Positions 47,606 to 59,615 of a stretch of 64,000 nt of DNA are shown one piece after another. Each line of letters begins with the position of its first letter. Position 1 is the first letter of the stretch. The position numbers and the translations under genes are program-made. The stretch comes from Strongylocentrotus droebachiensis (taxonomy: Eukaryota > Echinodermata > Echinoidea > Camarodonta > Strongylocentrotidae), in NCBI GenBank assembly GCA_035222895.1, contig JAVYIG010000041.1, positions 992,001-1,056,000 on the forward strand, read 5' to 3'. The notes under the pieces are model-generated. The model was not told the DNA's origin. It ran no database searches and saw only the letters and a program-made list of their open reading frames with translations.

Positions 47606-49187
47606 TTGTAACCTAATGAAAATGGGTCTTTCTTTCCTGAAATAAGCATATGCCTGAAGTACTAATTTCATTGAAGAGAAGTATCCTGGTTCATACCTAA
47701 CAAAATGCACGATGGATGAAATTAACCTGTCTCGAAAGAGTGGAAATGAGCTGTATGTGTAACCAACATAGGAACACTTGGAGTTAATGGCCTTTCAATA
47801 ATTAACCATATTAATTTGATAAATTCTTCTTTCTTCTACCCCTATTGCATTATAATCTACGAATACCGGTATCATCTTACTTCTCTGCTTCTAATATACC
47901 TTTCTCTCTGAAAACCGTCTTTACTTCACCAAGCTAATGCCCTTGAATCCTAAGTCCATGGTCAGAAAACCTGGTGTTGATCTCAATTCCAGTCTCATTA
48001 CTGTCCTTTCTTTAAACTCTTTCCACTTTATCACTTCATCAGCCATCCATTTCTCGTTCCGACCCGACGCGCGGCTACAGCAGCGGCACGACCGCTTGGA
48101 ATTTGCAGGATGTTTCTCTAAGGCGCGATGATGAGTTGCCTTCTTCGTCAGTTTGTAATTTCAAACATGGGGTGCTTGCAGTGTTGGGTTCTATTCCTGT
48201 GGCTTGGGATCGGATGAGAGTTAAGAAGGGAAGTGAATGGGTACTTGTAACTGATTAATCAATCGGTGTTGCTCAGTCAATGAATGATAGTATTGGTCTG
48301 TTAATGATGATTAGAATTCTATTCATGAAAGAGAAAAGTATAGATTTCATTTTCTTGAATATCTGATGGATAAACTTTAATATTTAGAATTATGTATTAT
48401 CATGTACATGTACAATAAGAAGACCAGAGTCCAGTTGTCATATTCTCTCGAGGTATCCGATATATTGAAGATGTAGTTTGGTTACTAGTTGCCCTCAATA
48501 GATGTAGTTAGCTTTTGACTTAAATATGATAAATGAACAATAAAGAAGTATGTGATCCAAAGCCTATAACAAGAACAAAATCTCACTAGAACATGGCTTT
48601 TGTCTCATGTTATCAATACATGAACATCTATTACCTGTACATTGTATTCATATACTCCATTCACGTCATACACCCAACAAAAATTCTATGAAAAACAATT
48701 TTAGCCAAGGCACAAGACATAAAATGTCCGCACAAAATCATATTGTCTATAACACTTGACTGATTAATTCACTTTAATTGCCCTCACGTAATTTGGTTTT
48801 CCCATATAGATTTTTGGTGATCAATAAAAATTTGCTTAATTGACTGTTGTGTCATCGTCTTGTGGCATGGGTCCGATGACTGTAAGGCAATGCAAACAGA
48901 AAGAGACTTCTGCATACAAATCAACTCTCAATTCGGCATGAAACCGGGTTATTGACTTTTCAGATAATAAGACGATTTTATGCAGTTTTTAATGGTTGCT
49001 CATTTGACTGCACATTATACCATCTGGACTCATGCATGATTATCAATTTACTTCAGTTAGGAATGAAATTATAGGCTTGGTGTATATGAGGGGTGATGAG
49101 ATGAAACAACATGGAGAGTTAGAGATAGATGTGTATTTTTTAATTTAAAAATCAAGCTTTAAAAAATGGTTTCAATTACTTCAAACT

Positions 49188-49240
49188 TATGATGATAATG
49201 ATAATGACGACGATGATGATGAAGGCAATGATGATGATGT
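49188..49240. repeat. (GAT)n interrupted repeat
   Basis: GAT/GAC triplets, about 16 units with interruptions. Confidence 0.8.
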
Positions 49241-49616
49241 GACACAATAATATAAATTCTCAGTCCATCTATGAGCCCTATTTTTTTTCTTTGTTTGGTT
49301 TGTTTTTGTTTTTGCAGTTTTACAGTACAAGGTGTATCATCAAACCCAAACCAGAATATTAGCAATTTTTAATACTGAAAACTAAAAATTTGAATTGATG
49401 AAAAATAGATGGAAAAATAATTGAAAACACAGAATGAGAGAGTGACAGAGAAATTTAAATAGAAGGCAGGAAACAGAAAAAAGGTTCACATTTTTTAAAA
49501 GTTCTTTCTTTATAGACACGATTATTATACCAACGATGTTGTACATTGCATATGGGTATCCTACTGAATAAGACAATGTGGCATATCATTTACATGATGA
49601 GCATATCTCTTACCCC

Positions 49617-49645
49617 CTCTCTCTCTCTCTCTCTTTCTCTCTCCC
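49617..49645. repeat. (CT)n microsatellite
   Basis: About a dozen CT units with one interruption. Confidence 0.8.
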
Positions 49646-50040
49646 TCATTCATTCACTCTGGTCATTTTTGTATTGGCCCATCTCACCCAATCAATTTCT
49701 ACCGACAATACATGTAAAACCCCTCGGGATAAATGGCACCCAAATTATACGGCAAAACTAAGAATGGGTTGATTGAGACAGATGTAGAAACGACTTCCAA
49801 TTTATTTGTATTCAGGTCAAGCCTTAGCTAAGACAATAAGTCTTCTCTCATGATTATTATTGATGTCCTCTTCGTTCTTTATCAGTGGGGTAAGGCAAGT
49901 TGATATTGATACCCTCCCCTCTTATTTCTTCTCTCTCTCTCTCTCTCTGGTTTTCATGCTTTCCTTTCCATCTCTTTTTTCCCACTATTGGTGTCATTTC
50001 CAAATATCTTCGCCATTTTAACACACACACGCACACACAC

Positions 50041-50041
<1 letters not shown>

Positions 50042-50089
<48 letters not shown>
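50042..50089. repeat. (TC)n microsatellite
   Basis: About 22 uninterrupted CT units directly before the 27-bp minisatellite, after a short CA run (50022-50040). Confidence 0.9.
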
Positions 50090-50091
<2 letters not shown>

Positions 50092-50100
50092 CTGTCTTCT

Positions 50101-50289
50101 CTCAACCTCTCTTCCTTTTTCTATCCTCTCAACCTCTCTTCCTTTTTCTATCCTCTCAACCTCTCTTCCTTTTTCTATCCTCTCAACCTCTCTTCCTTTT
50201 TCTATCCTCTCAACCTCTCTTCCTTTTTCTATCCTCTCAACCTCTCTTCCTTTTTCTATCCTCTCAACCTCTCTTCCTTTTTCTATCCT
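50101..50289. repeat. 27-bp minisatellite, 7 near-identical copies
   Basis: 'caacctctcttcc' recurs at 50103, 50130, 50157, 50184, 50211, 50238 and 50265, exactly 27 bases apart, the units being almost identical. As 27 is a multiple of 3, it creates false nine-residue peptide repeats (LNLSSFFYP) in a frame that is otherwise only CT microsatellite translation. The homogeneity suggests a recent expansion from the surrounding pyrimidine tract. Confidence 0.95.
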
Positions 50290-50388
50290 CTCACCCTTTC
50301 TCTTACTGTCCTCCACTCTCTCAGTCTCTTTTTATCTTGCTCTCCTATCCTCCCTCTCTTCCATTCATTCTGTTTCTCTCCTTCCCTT

Positions 50389-50389
<1 letters not shown>

Positions 50390-50424
<35 letters not shown>

Positions 50425-50470
50425 TCTCTCTCTCCCTCTCTCTCTCTCCCTCTCTATTTCTTTCTCCCTC
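50390..50470. repeat. (CT)n/(CCCT)n tract
   Basis: CT runs with periodic CCC interruptions. Confidence 0.9.
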
Positions 50471-53400
50471 TCATTCACTCTTTACTATACTATCACTCTC
50501 TCTTCTTCTTGGCCACCCGCGGCTTCTTGTCACCTTTCTCAGAACCCTTGGTCCTTGCAGTAATTGTTTATCAGAAAGGCTACTGACCGCTAGACATTGA
50601 CAAGCCTTTATTTATTTTCAACCCAATTGATTTTACGAGACCCTACACGAAGATGAAAGAAGATGGTTCCATTGGATGAAGAGGAGGCGGAGGAGAGGAG
50701 AGGAGGGAGCATCAGAGTCGATGCTGCATTAGCCTAGTTACAACAAGAGAGTGTAGATGGGTATCACTGGGTCAGAGATTACCATTATATGGGTTTTTAT
50801 GTCAAGCAAACGCTGCACATGGCAACGGCACATACTTAAATTGACGTTGGTGCCCTGGACGTAATATCAACAGAGTTTTTCGCTATTGGGTTATGTCTTC
50901 TCTGACCTACATTTGTAAATGGCTCAAATTGAGTGATGAAAAGGCAGATTTGATTTGATGATGAAGTCGTATAGGAAGCATCCCACGTGAAAATGTGTAC
51001 ATTTGGTAGTCATACATTTACGACATTTCAGTTTCTTTACATTTCTCAATGATCTAATATGAATGTAGATAGGTAGTCTTGTAATATGATGTCTATGATA
51101 AATTGAAATCTTGTTGGGTATGATTTAGCATATAAAGGTCAGTTATGATGTTAAAAAATTCAATACATTTACTTCGCAACCAGTATATGCTTTAATTACA
51201 TGACACTTATTGACCATGCTCCCAGAGGCATTGTGATTGTATCACACTGTCATTTACATATCTAATGCAGATGTTAAACCATTCCCTGACCACTACCCTC
51301 ACCATTCTGGCCATGCTTTGCTTATCTGACCATCTATTGGTTGGACCTACAGTGACCACTATCATCTTAAAGGTCATCTAACTCAAACCTGCATAGTGTG
51401 ACCACCTGTATACAAAGACCACTCAGTGAAACATGAAGACATTTGAAGCCGGGTGATATGTAGACAGAGGATATAAACTACAGTCTAAAGAAAAGTTACG
51501 GGAGTTCATGTGTTTCATTTTCAAACTTTCTTTGTTTCAGTTTACCTGTGAAGAAAACATCTATGTATAGTTGATCTTTAAAGCCTTTTCTTTGAGTAAA
51601 AAACCCCTCTTATTTATGAAATTTTTATTGTGAAGCTACAATGTATTCATGTGTCAGGTATAAACATGTTTTTAATGATGGAAGAAGACAAGAAGGATAC
51701 CGTTTTATCACAAAAGTCAAATTTTGTATTAAGTAACCATTCAAGTATTTTTCAGGTCAGATTTTCAGATGTCAAAGGTCAACCAAATATGGTAAATAGG
51801 AAAACCTGTACTGAGCGCTCCTTGCTAGTACCACCATCCGTTACTCCTTGCCTCATGTGAATGTTAACCTTGACACATTTTAAGTGTGCGCTTATCCTCC
51901 AAGACTATTTTATCTGTGTCTTCAATCTTATTTGCCCTTTGAAGAAGAGGTGCCAAAACTTTCCATTTATATCACCATGAACTACTTAGCCTTTTTCACA
52001 TTCACCATTTGCTTGACTTCACAACTATGGTCTCATTCATCTCATCCTGCCAGCTGAAACTCAATTCAGTTCCCAATTATGAAGGATTTCATACTCAATG
52101 CCTTACAGATATGAATTTAGGGGGAAATGAATGGTTTATGAGGAAAGGTGAGATTTAATTAACGCAGAGGGTTGAACGCTTAGAAACCATTGAATTAATA
52201 TTGTCACTGTAGTTAGATAAACACATAAATGACATTTAGAACTCTCACTGACATTTTGGAAACCTCATTAATCCTGACCTAGCGGTGTCGTTAAATGTTA
52301 CGTATAGCACACGCCCCCTCCCATGAACGACTAATGAAATATTGTAGGACAATAAAGAACATGCGCAAGTGAAATGATGGAATTTAATTTAGACCCTGTT
52401 TTCATGAAAGGTTTCTACTGCAATAACCCACTGGTTGCACCTGTTCTATCCATCCTGTCTGATAAAATACAAAATTCATTTAGACTATTGTTTTGTGTGT
52501 AAGAATTCGAGGGCATAATAATTTGTGAGAAATTATAAAATGGATCAGAAATATGACCCAACAGTATGTACGGAATCTTTCAAACAGAACAATTTAGCAT
52601 ACTTTCCTATGCATGTCTGAAACATGAAATAACCAGTTGATAATTTAATATGAAATGTAATGGTTAAAAAGTCTGTTTTTACTTCTGAGGTTCTGAGGGG
52701 GTTCTTAAAGTTATTATTGTTTCTATAACCAGTGTGTTTATGCTGCTATGTATTATAGCCCTGGAACAGAGAAGAAAAGTTCTGGTTGGGAAATTTTTGT
52801 TTTTGCACATTCTTTTTTATTTTTGTTTGTTTTAGATACTTTCCTAAATATGATTTAGTTGTAATACGATCTTAATAGTCTATTTTAATTTAGTCAATTA
52901 CTAATATTTTCCATTTGACACCATCTTATCTATATATGATAGCTTTGTTTATTTATTTTTTAAATTACCGGTATTCAGCAGAAATACAATTTGATCCTCA
53001 TGGGTAGCTGTATTATTGAGTTGTATCCCAACTACTGCAAAATGCTGATGAAATTGCAGAAACAGAGTTAGAGGAGAAAAATTACGATTACAAAGAAGGG
53101 TTAATTAAATAAGAAAACATGAGAACATGATAATGTGGTACAATATAATATCTTTGCGATACTGTGATGTGCATTCATACAATGATAGGTCATGTATAAT
53201 GACAAGGACGTGAATGCATGGGGTCTCTTTACAGTGCTAAGCTCAAAGACTCAAGCATCCGCCAGTAGACTCTTATGCACCTGTTAGCTGCAATAATCGA
53301 TGGCTACACTCTCTAAAGATTTCCAGCGCCATTCATCCTCTGAAACGATGGAGGAAGCATTCCATCCGGGAAGAGGGATCACACTTGAGCTTCCTCTTCT

Positions 53401-53558
53401 CCTTCCTTCCTCTCTTTTCTCCAATCTCCATCTTCTATTTATCTCCTAGTATCTAATTCTCTTCTCTTCTCTTCCCACATCTCTCAAGGAGATCATCTGG
53501 TTCCTCACATTTTTCCTTATAGCTATGTATTTTGTATGCATCAAATTGCATCTGTATT

Positions 53559-53559
<1 letters not shown>

Positions 53560-53609
<50 letters not shown>
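53560..53609. repeat. (CT)n microsatellite
   Basis: About 24 uninterrupted CT units. Confidence 0.95.
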
Positions 53610-53611
<2 letters not shown>

Positions 53612-53783
53612 GCCCCCTTCCCCTCTCATTGCCACCTCCCCTCTCCCTCTCTCTCTATTTCCATTCCGCCATCCATCTTGCCATCCATCTTACCAGGTAC
53701 TTACTCTTGGCTACTACTACTACGTTTAAATAAAGGTCTTGAGAGTTCCCTTCAAAAATCTCCGTGCTCTTGGTCTCTACTCA

Positions 53784-53808
53784 CCCCTCCTCAGGCCTGA
53801 AGAGGGGG
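53784..53808. repeat. Imperfect palindrome centred on AGGCCT
   Basis: CCCCTCCTCAGG and CCTGAAGAGGGG pair with one mismatch around an AGGCCT centre. It has no loop, so it is cruciform rather than hairpin-like. Confidence 0.5.
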
Positions 53809-54022
53809 GAAGGTGTATGAGCTGAATGATCATCAGGGTGTTCAGCCCTTAGCCATCTGAACTTGAATCAAGCCTAGAATCCCCTTAAAACACCTGCAAG
53901 AGTTCTATATTGAGAGAAATGCCTGTGTACTGACTAGGACAGCTAGATATTGCCATTTTTTGCAAATTTAAAAAGGTTCATTTAGATGTATGAACGACAC
54001 CTTTGTATTATGAAATGTACAA

Positions 54023-54103
54023 GTATATTGTCATTTACAATGTATTGTAGAAATGACATCATGTATATTGTCATTTACGATGTATTGTAGAAATGACATC
54101 ATG
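54023..54103. repeat. 40-bp tandem duplication
   Basis: 'tatattgtcatttac', 'atgtattgtag' and 'aaatgacatcatg' occur twice, 40 bases apart, with a single visible difference. It looks like a young duplication. Confidence 0.9.
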
Positions 54104-55633
54104 CTTATCAATAACAACTTAAAACTAGATGCTTTTATCAAAACAATGTCTACGATTTTACAGCAAATGTTTCTTAGAATCGTGGCATTGTTATCTATCT
54201 ATCATTCTCCTGTCATGGATTCATGTAGTTAGAAAACTCTTCCAATACATTTTAATACCTCCATGAAGTGCCCTCTGAAATGATAATGATATGATAATTA
54301 TGTAACAGACTACTGTATTGGTTGTGCATTTTTTTGGGTGGTGTAGGCCATATCAGCTTAATTGTTGTCCTATCCTCTGATGAACGGAGGAGTGTTTCTT
54401 CAGACCAGAATGTATTGGCTTCAAAATCAAAGTTGGTACACCTTCACCCTTGACTGAGGCATTAATCCTCACCTACAAAGTCTCTAGAATAAGGCTTGCA
54501 TCCCATTTTTACAGTGGTTACTTTGCCTTTCAGAATTTACTGCATTACTATCCTTGAGGTTATTGAAGTTTAATGTACAAACGACACACTCGCAAAACAA
54601 TTTCAATACCTAGCCTTGTCCATCACCTGTTCATGTTTCCTCTTCCTAGTAATTGCACAACTTGCAATACCATGTGTAGAACATCAATAGCGCGAATACC
54701 GCCTTTTTGAAACGTTTTTGTTTTTTGTTTTTCCCCAAAATGAATTTTGAAATGTACTAACATTGCAATTACATAATCCAAACATAGATGCTATGGGATA
54801 TACAACAGGGTATTGACATTGCCCCTAAATTTACTTTTTGAATGTAGTTAAATATACATGAAGCATGAAAGATCATTGTCTCTGTATTACTGAATCATTA
54901 TCTGTAAAATGAGAAATCAACATATAAGTATGAGATATGATATCACTTTGTTGACCATTGTAAATAAAAATAGTCTTGCAATTCTTTAACAAAATAAGTA
55001 TTTATTAGCTAATCTAGCCAATCATGTCAATATTTACTAATAATTATTTTTACTTCTTACACACACCCTTGTGGGATCAGTAACCTTTATGCAATGCCTC
55101 CCTCTAGTGATGGAATATGGTAGACTGGTATCAAATCAATTTGGCATCACCTAACTTTCTGCATCCTTGGTTTCTTGGAAAGAATGGTCTGAGAAGAGAT
55201 AAAGGTCTATTACATCTGACAGTGGTGAGAGGGTTTCTGCTTGTATGACTGGTGAGATGGTTTCTGCCTGTTTGACGATGATGATTTACTTCAGTAATGT
55301 CTACGGTATACGTGAATCTTTCTTGAAAGCAAAGGTCAGCAGGCCTTTTGAATTGTGTAATGATAGTCAGTACCATATAGAACTACATGTAGTGAAATGG
55401 GTGTTGGATCAAATAGAAAAGCAATACCCTGTATGTGCAATTGCCTGTGTGAAGACATGGCTGACAATGTTTTTTGCAGTGTACTTTAATTTGTATTTCA
55501 ATCAATCATAATTTGGTGGCACCATTTATTATATTTGCTTTAAAACTGGAACATACCCTGACCTTAGGTAACCTTATGGAAATGGCATGAAACAGACTCT
55601 TGACTTTCTTTCTGATTGGACGTTGGAGCCAGA

Positions 55634-55690
55634 AGCCAGAAGGGTAGTAACTCATAATAGTGTACACAAGAGTTAGTGCCCTTCTGGCTC
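55634..55690. repeat. Foldback with GAGCCAGAAGGG arms
   Basis: AGCCAGAAGGGTAGTAACTC (55634-55653) pairs with the reverse complement of 55670-55690 (one or two mismatches) over a 16-base loop. The same word, GAGAGCCAGAAGGG, occurs at 43643-43656, so it belongs to a dispersed family. It may be the fused ends of a small transposon. Confidence 0.65.
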
Positions 55691-55801
55691 TCAACTGCCA
55701 ATATTCTTTTGCTGTATATGTAAGGGATAGCCATGAAAATTGTAGTAAATGTGCCATAAAAGGGATAGGAACATCAATATTTACTGGAAATTTACAGGGG
55801 A

Positions 55802-55812
55802 GGGGGGGGGGG
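55802..55812. repeat. G11 homopolymer
   Basis: Eleven consecutive G. Confidence 0.8.
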
Positions 55813-56909
55813 TGAATGTCAATAGAACATTCTAAAGGGAAGCAGAAAAGGTCAGAAAAGAAGACTTTTGTAGTTTACAGTAATGGAAGAGTTTGGAATA
55901 TACCAACATTAGATTATAATCATTTACCTGATTATTTAAAGAATGCAACTAATAAACTTGTTGAGCAGAAGACATCTCAGAAGTCTTTGAAACTGAATGT
56001 TATCATTCAGAATATGTGTAATAGTGATATAAGAGTTTAACTACACATCAAAATGATTTGGGGGACTGTAAGGCTTTCCTTTATGCTTTAATGATCATAC
56101 TCGCTGACCATAAAAGCCTAGAAGAAAGGGATATCCAATAACTCTATACTGATTTAGTTCCCACACTTCCACAATGGGGTAATTGTCCATCATTATCCAA
56201 CAAATTTACCAGATCAGTTACCCCAATTAAAGTACTTTCCAATGTCCATTTATATTCTTGGTTTTTATTTGTATTAGTGCCTTTTTTCTCCCTTTTATTT
56301 TATGAGTACCAATAAATATCTCAACTTTCCCACACATTTATCAGGCCATAATCTCATAAAGCTTACACCATCAGCAAGGCCAAATCATGTTCCATCTTGC
56401 CCCTCTTGAGTCATTGGTAATAGAGCTGGACTTTCCCACGATGGCTGGCTGGGTTTTTAGAAGGGAAAAAAAGAGGTATAAAGTGACAAATTCCAGAAGA
56501 AATGAAGTCTGATAATGTGATTTGGTTGAGGGATTATGAAGGTTGGTTCAAAGTTCAAACCTCAACTTAGCAAACAAAAGATCAGCCTTGGTCAATTGCT
56601 ATTCAATTGTTCATCAGTTATAAATAATCATGTGAAATGGTGATTCCCCTCATTCTATATTTATAAGGGGTGTGATGTGAACTTTGAGTTATGTGCAAAT
56701 ATTTTCTTTTATATGTGATTCTTTGTAATTTTGGGAAGGCCCTAACAATTTTTACCAGATTTCTTTGATGATTGATAAATAGCACAATGTTAATAAAATT
56801 AGGTTGCTGTAAAGTTTTTTCTTTCTTGGATAGACTAGAGTAATACATCTGTTGTGCAGGCATTTATAGAAACCTGTTAGTATATGTGCTATGCATTTCT
56901 ATAAGTTTA

Positions 56910-57346
56910 TGGTTGCGTTTATCTAGCAAATTTTTGGCTAGAATCAGGTTTCTCAAACGTCTTTCAGGCAAATTTAGAAGTAGATAAACGCAAAGCCTTT
57001 TTTAAAGGGCTTTAGATATGGGCATATCTAAAGACGCCAAAAGGTGCGTTTTGTATGTGACATACAGCCAGAATCACGTTTCTGAGAGGTCGATAAACGC
57101 AAAGCTGTTTTGAACGTCACATACAAATAGGAACACCCAGGTGTTGTGTACAAGCATGTGTGTGAAGTTAACCTCCGAGAAACTGTCTGCTTCCCGGGTC
57201 AAAACAGCTGGGCAGACGCAAGGCCTTTATTTTGAATCGTGAAGAGTCGATAAACGCGACATCCCTCAAATCACGATCGTATAGTGGGGTTCAATAGTGG
57301 GGTACGATATGTACATATCTAGTGGCAAGCCTAGATAAACGCGCCC
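56910..57346. mobile_element. Degenerate Harbinger-like MITE with GATAAACGC motifs
   Basis: GCGTTTATCTAG at the left (about 56915-56926) is matched by CTAGATAAACGC at the right (57331-57342). TTA lies outside both ends when they are extended to TGGTTGCG and CGCGCCC (56907-56909 and 57347-57349), the target type of PIF/Harbinger. The word GATAAACGC recurs inside near 56983, 57091 and 57249, and 'cagaatca(c/g)gtttct' also repeats. No transposase. The family assignment is tentative because the outermost bases differ between the ends. Confidence 0.55.
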
Positions 57347-57834
57347 TTAGACAGGCGAAGGTTGTTATGTTTCTTTCAGATATTTAAACTAAAATTCATG
57401 AGAAATCATCAATATCTTGGACTTAATGTTTCGACATCAATGATGGCACAATTTAGTAATTTTATTTCATTTCATTTAGTAGTTTAACCAATATGCAAGT
57501 ATGTAAAATTAACATTTTTGCAATAGTTTGGCTTGTGTGGTTTTTTTTTAATTAATTTTTAGTTCATTGTTTTTCTGGGATATATCTGCCATTTATAATG
57601 CTATGGATAGATTTCCTTTAAAGACTGAAACAAAAAAGGTATACCTTTAAACATTCATTACTTCCAGTAACTAAACCTGCAAACCCTATCAAAGTTTCTA
57701 TTCTTCAAACTTTCCCACAGTAGACTCACATGTCATAGAGCAAGTGTGGTTTAGAAACAAGTCTGTTCTTGCCCTTGAAACTCTCCTAGAGTTAGGCAGA
57801 GCATAATACTTTCCCCTTTTCTTGCCCCTGCATC

Positions 57835-57868
57835 CCAGACCAGACCAGACCAGACCAGACCAGACCAG
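57835..57868. repeat. (CCAGA)n pentanucleotide microsatellite
   Basis: Almost seven perfect 5-bp units. Confidence 0.95.
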
Positions 57869-58352
57869 TGGGGTGGGTCAGGGGGGAAATGATGGATTAC
57901 CCCTTTCATATCAAGATAAGACCAGGCAGACAAATACCAAACATCCACTATTTGTTTGTTGAATGGCAGATAGGGATAAAGTTAGGCAAAGACAAGAATC
58001 TTTCAACTTGGATCAGAATGGTCTTGGAGGGAATTTGCAATAATTTTGATACTGAAAAGAATCAACATTATTGCACCTATACTATATAGCTGGCACTGAG
58101 AGGTTCATCATTTTGTGTTAGCTTGTAGTGTGTATGATGACATTTAGATACAATACAATTTAATGACATTGGCTAGATGTTCTTATGTGTGAGAAAAAAA
58201 AACGATGCAGCTGTGAGACAGAGAACATGTTTTTTTGAAGAAAGAAAATAATAATTTAGCGAAAGTTTTGGAAGCAAGATACATGCTATGTATGCTCATG
58301 GCATTTTGTCACATCAGTTGATTGCGAGAAAAAATATCCTAGTTTACATTAA

Positions 58353-58854
58353 AGGTAATACAAAGTTTTGGGAAATTTTGAAAATTGGGTGGATAGTGAA
58401 TCTTTACAATTTTGAGATATTTGGATGCCCCTGTGGATATATTATAAGCACTAAAAAAATTAGCCCCTAAAACACTTCTGTTCTCGAGAAAAATTGAATA
58501 TAAAAATTTACCGGTGCTCCCGGTAAATTTTGATAAATTTCAAATAGCGCCTATGGCCGTACAATGGTAGTTGCTACCATGAAAATATCAGAATATGTAA
58601 TTGTGATATATAATTTCCAAACGGGAATAGCTAATCGGTCGATTTTAGTCAAGAAACATTGTTTCATAGCTAAATTAATATCTTGACCTTGAGAGGGAGC
58701 TATACAATATAAAGAGTTTAGTATTTATAATTTCATAACTTCAGACTCGATTTCAACCGCGACAACGATCAATGAATATTGTAGGAACGCATATGCTTCC
58801 AATATTTTAATTTGAACAGAATTCATGACCCCATACCAAAACTTTGTAATACCT
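58353..58854 (-). mobile_element. TTAA-flanked MITE, copy 2 (inverted relative to 2071-2562)
   Basis: Begins AGGTAATACAAAGTTTTGG at 58353 and ends with its reverse complement at 58854. TTAA stands outside both ends (58349-58352 and 58855-58858). Length 502 bp. Its full length matches copy 1 read on the opposite strand, with scattered substitutions and indels; shared landmarks are the ACCGG-containing hairpin, 'ggatgcccctgtgga', 'tgaccttgagagggagct' and 'ttcatgaccccatacc'. The small peptide frames in both copies (with IFGCPCG) follow from this homology and are not evidence of a gene. Confidence 0.88.
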
Positions 58855-59477
58855 TTAACGCCTTTATAGTTTTCACCAGATAACATACTTGGTGTGCTAA
58901 ATGCCTTTTTATCCTCTAGCAGATGTGATTTAAGTGGACATATTGGATGTTCCAATGGAACCAGATTCTTGTTTGTTGAAAATAATGAAGATAAAGAGAT
59001 AGAGGGCTGAAAAGAGGATGTCTTTCTGATAAGAATATAATAGTCCAAACACAGTTATATCACCCTCCACTTCACAAGAGAGAGTTAGATTAGCTTGCTT
59101 ACATAAGACCACACTGAAAACAATTAGTGCTAAAGAGGTGTCAGTAATTGTCCTGTAATTTGCTCAAGTCTGGCAGGAAGTTTTTATAATCTGAAAGAAC
59201 TTCAACAAGGAGAAGTTTGAGAAGGTGCAGAGGTGTAGAGATGCCTTCTTAGTACCATGGATGGTTCATGTTATTATTACTAATCTTTTTTCTAGTAAAT
59301 AAACCTCAGAAAATCCATGCTTCCTTCATATCAGCTAATTAAGAAGTTCCAAATATTAGGGCTCATTAGGTTCATGCTTATAGTATGTCAGTCACAAAAT
59401 TCTTGCTTTCTGATCTTTGAGGAAGACTTTCCTAAGCTTGCCTTCCAGTGATGGACATTCTAAAGCACATTGGAGAG

Positions 59478-59615
59478 GCTGGGGAGAGAGGGGGAGGGGG
59501 AGAGAGAGAGAGAGGAGGGAGAGAGGCGGAGAAAGGAGGAAGAGAGAGGAGAGGGGAGGGAGAGGAGAGAGAGAGGAGGAGGAAGAGAAGAGAGAGGGGA
59601 AGAGAGAGAGAGGGA
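59478..59615. repeat. GA/GGA-rich purine tract
   Basis: About 135 bases nearly all A and G, with GAGA and GGAGA units. It explains the Glu/Arg-rich and Ser/Leu-rich frames on the two strands. Confidence 0.9.

Noticed and set aside
49900..50586. 228-codon frame of Ser/Leu with nine-residue repeats
   Set aside because: Translation of CT microsatellites and the 27-bp minisatellite. No splice sites or normal composition.
55816..56040. 74-codon frame of ordinary-looking composition
   Set aside because: Isolated, no recognised domain, no clear acceptor or donor pair, and of a length expected by chance in AT-rich DNA.
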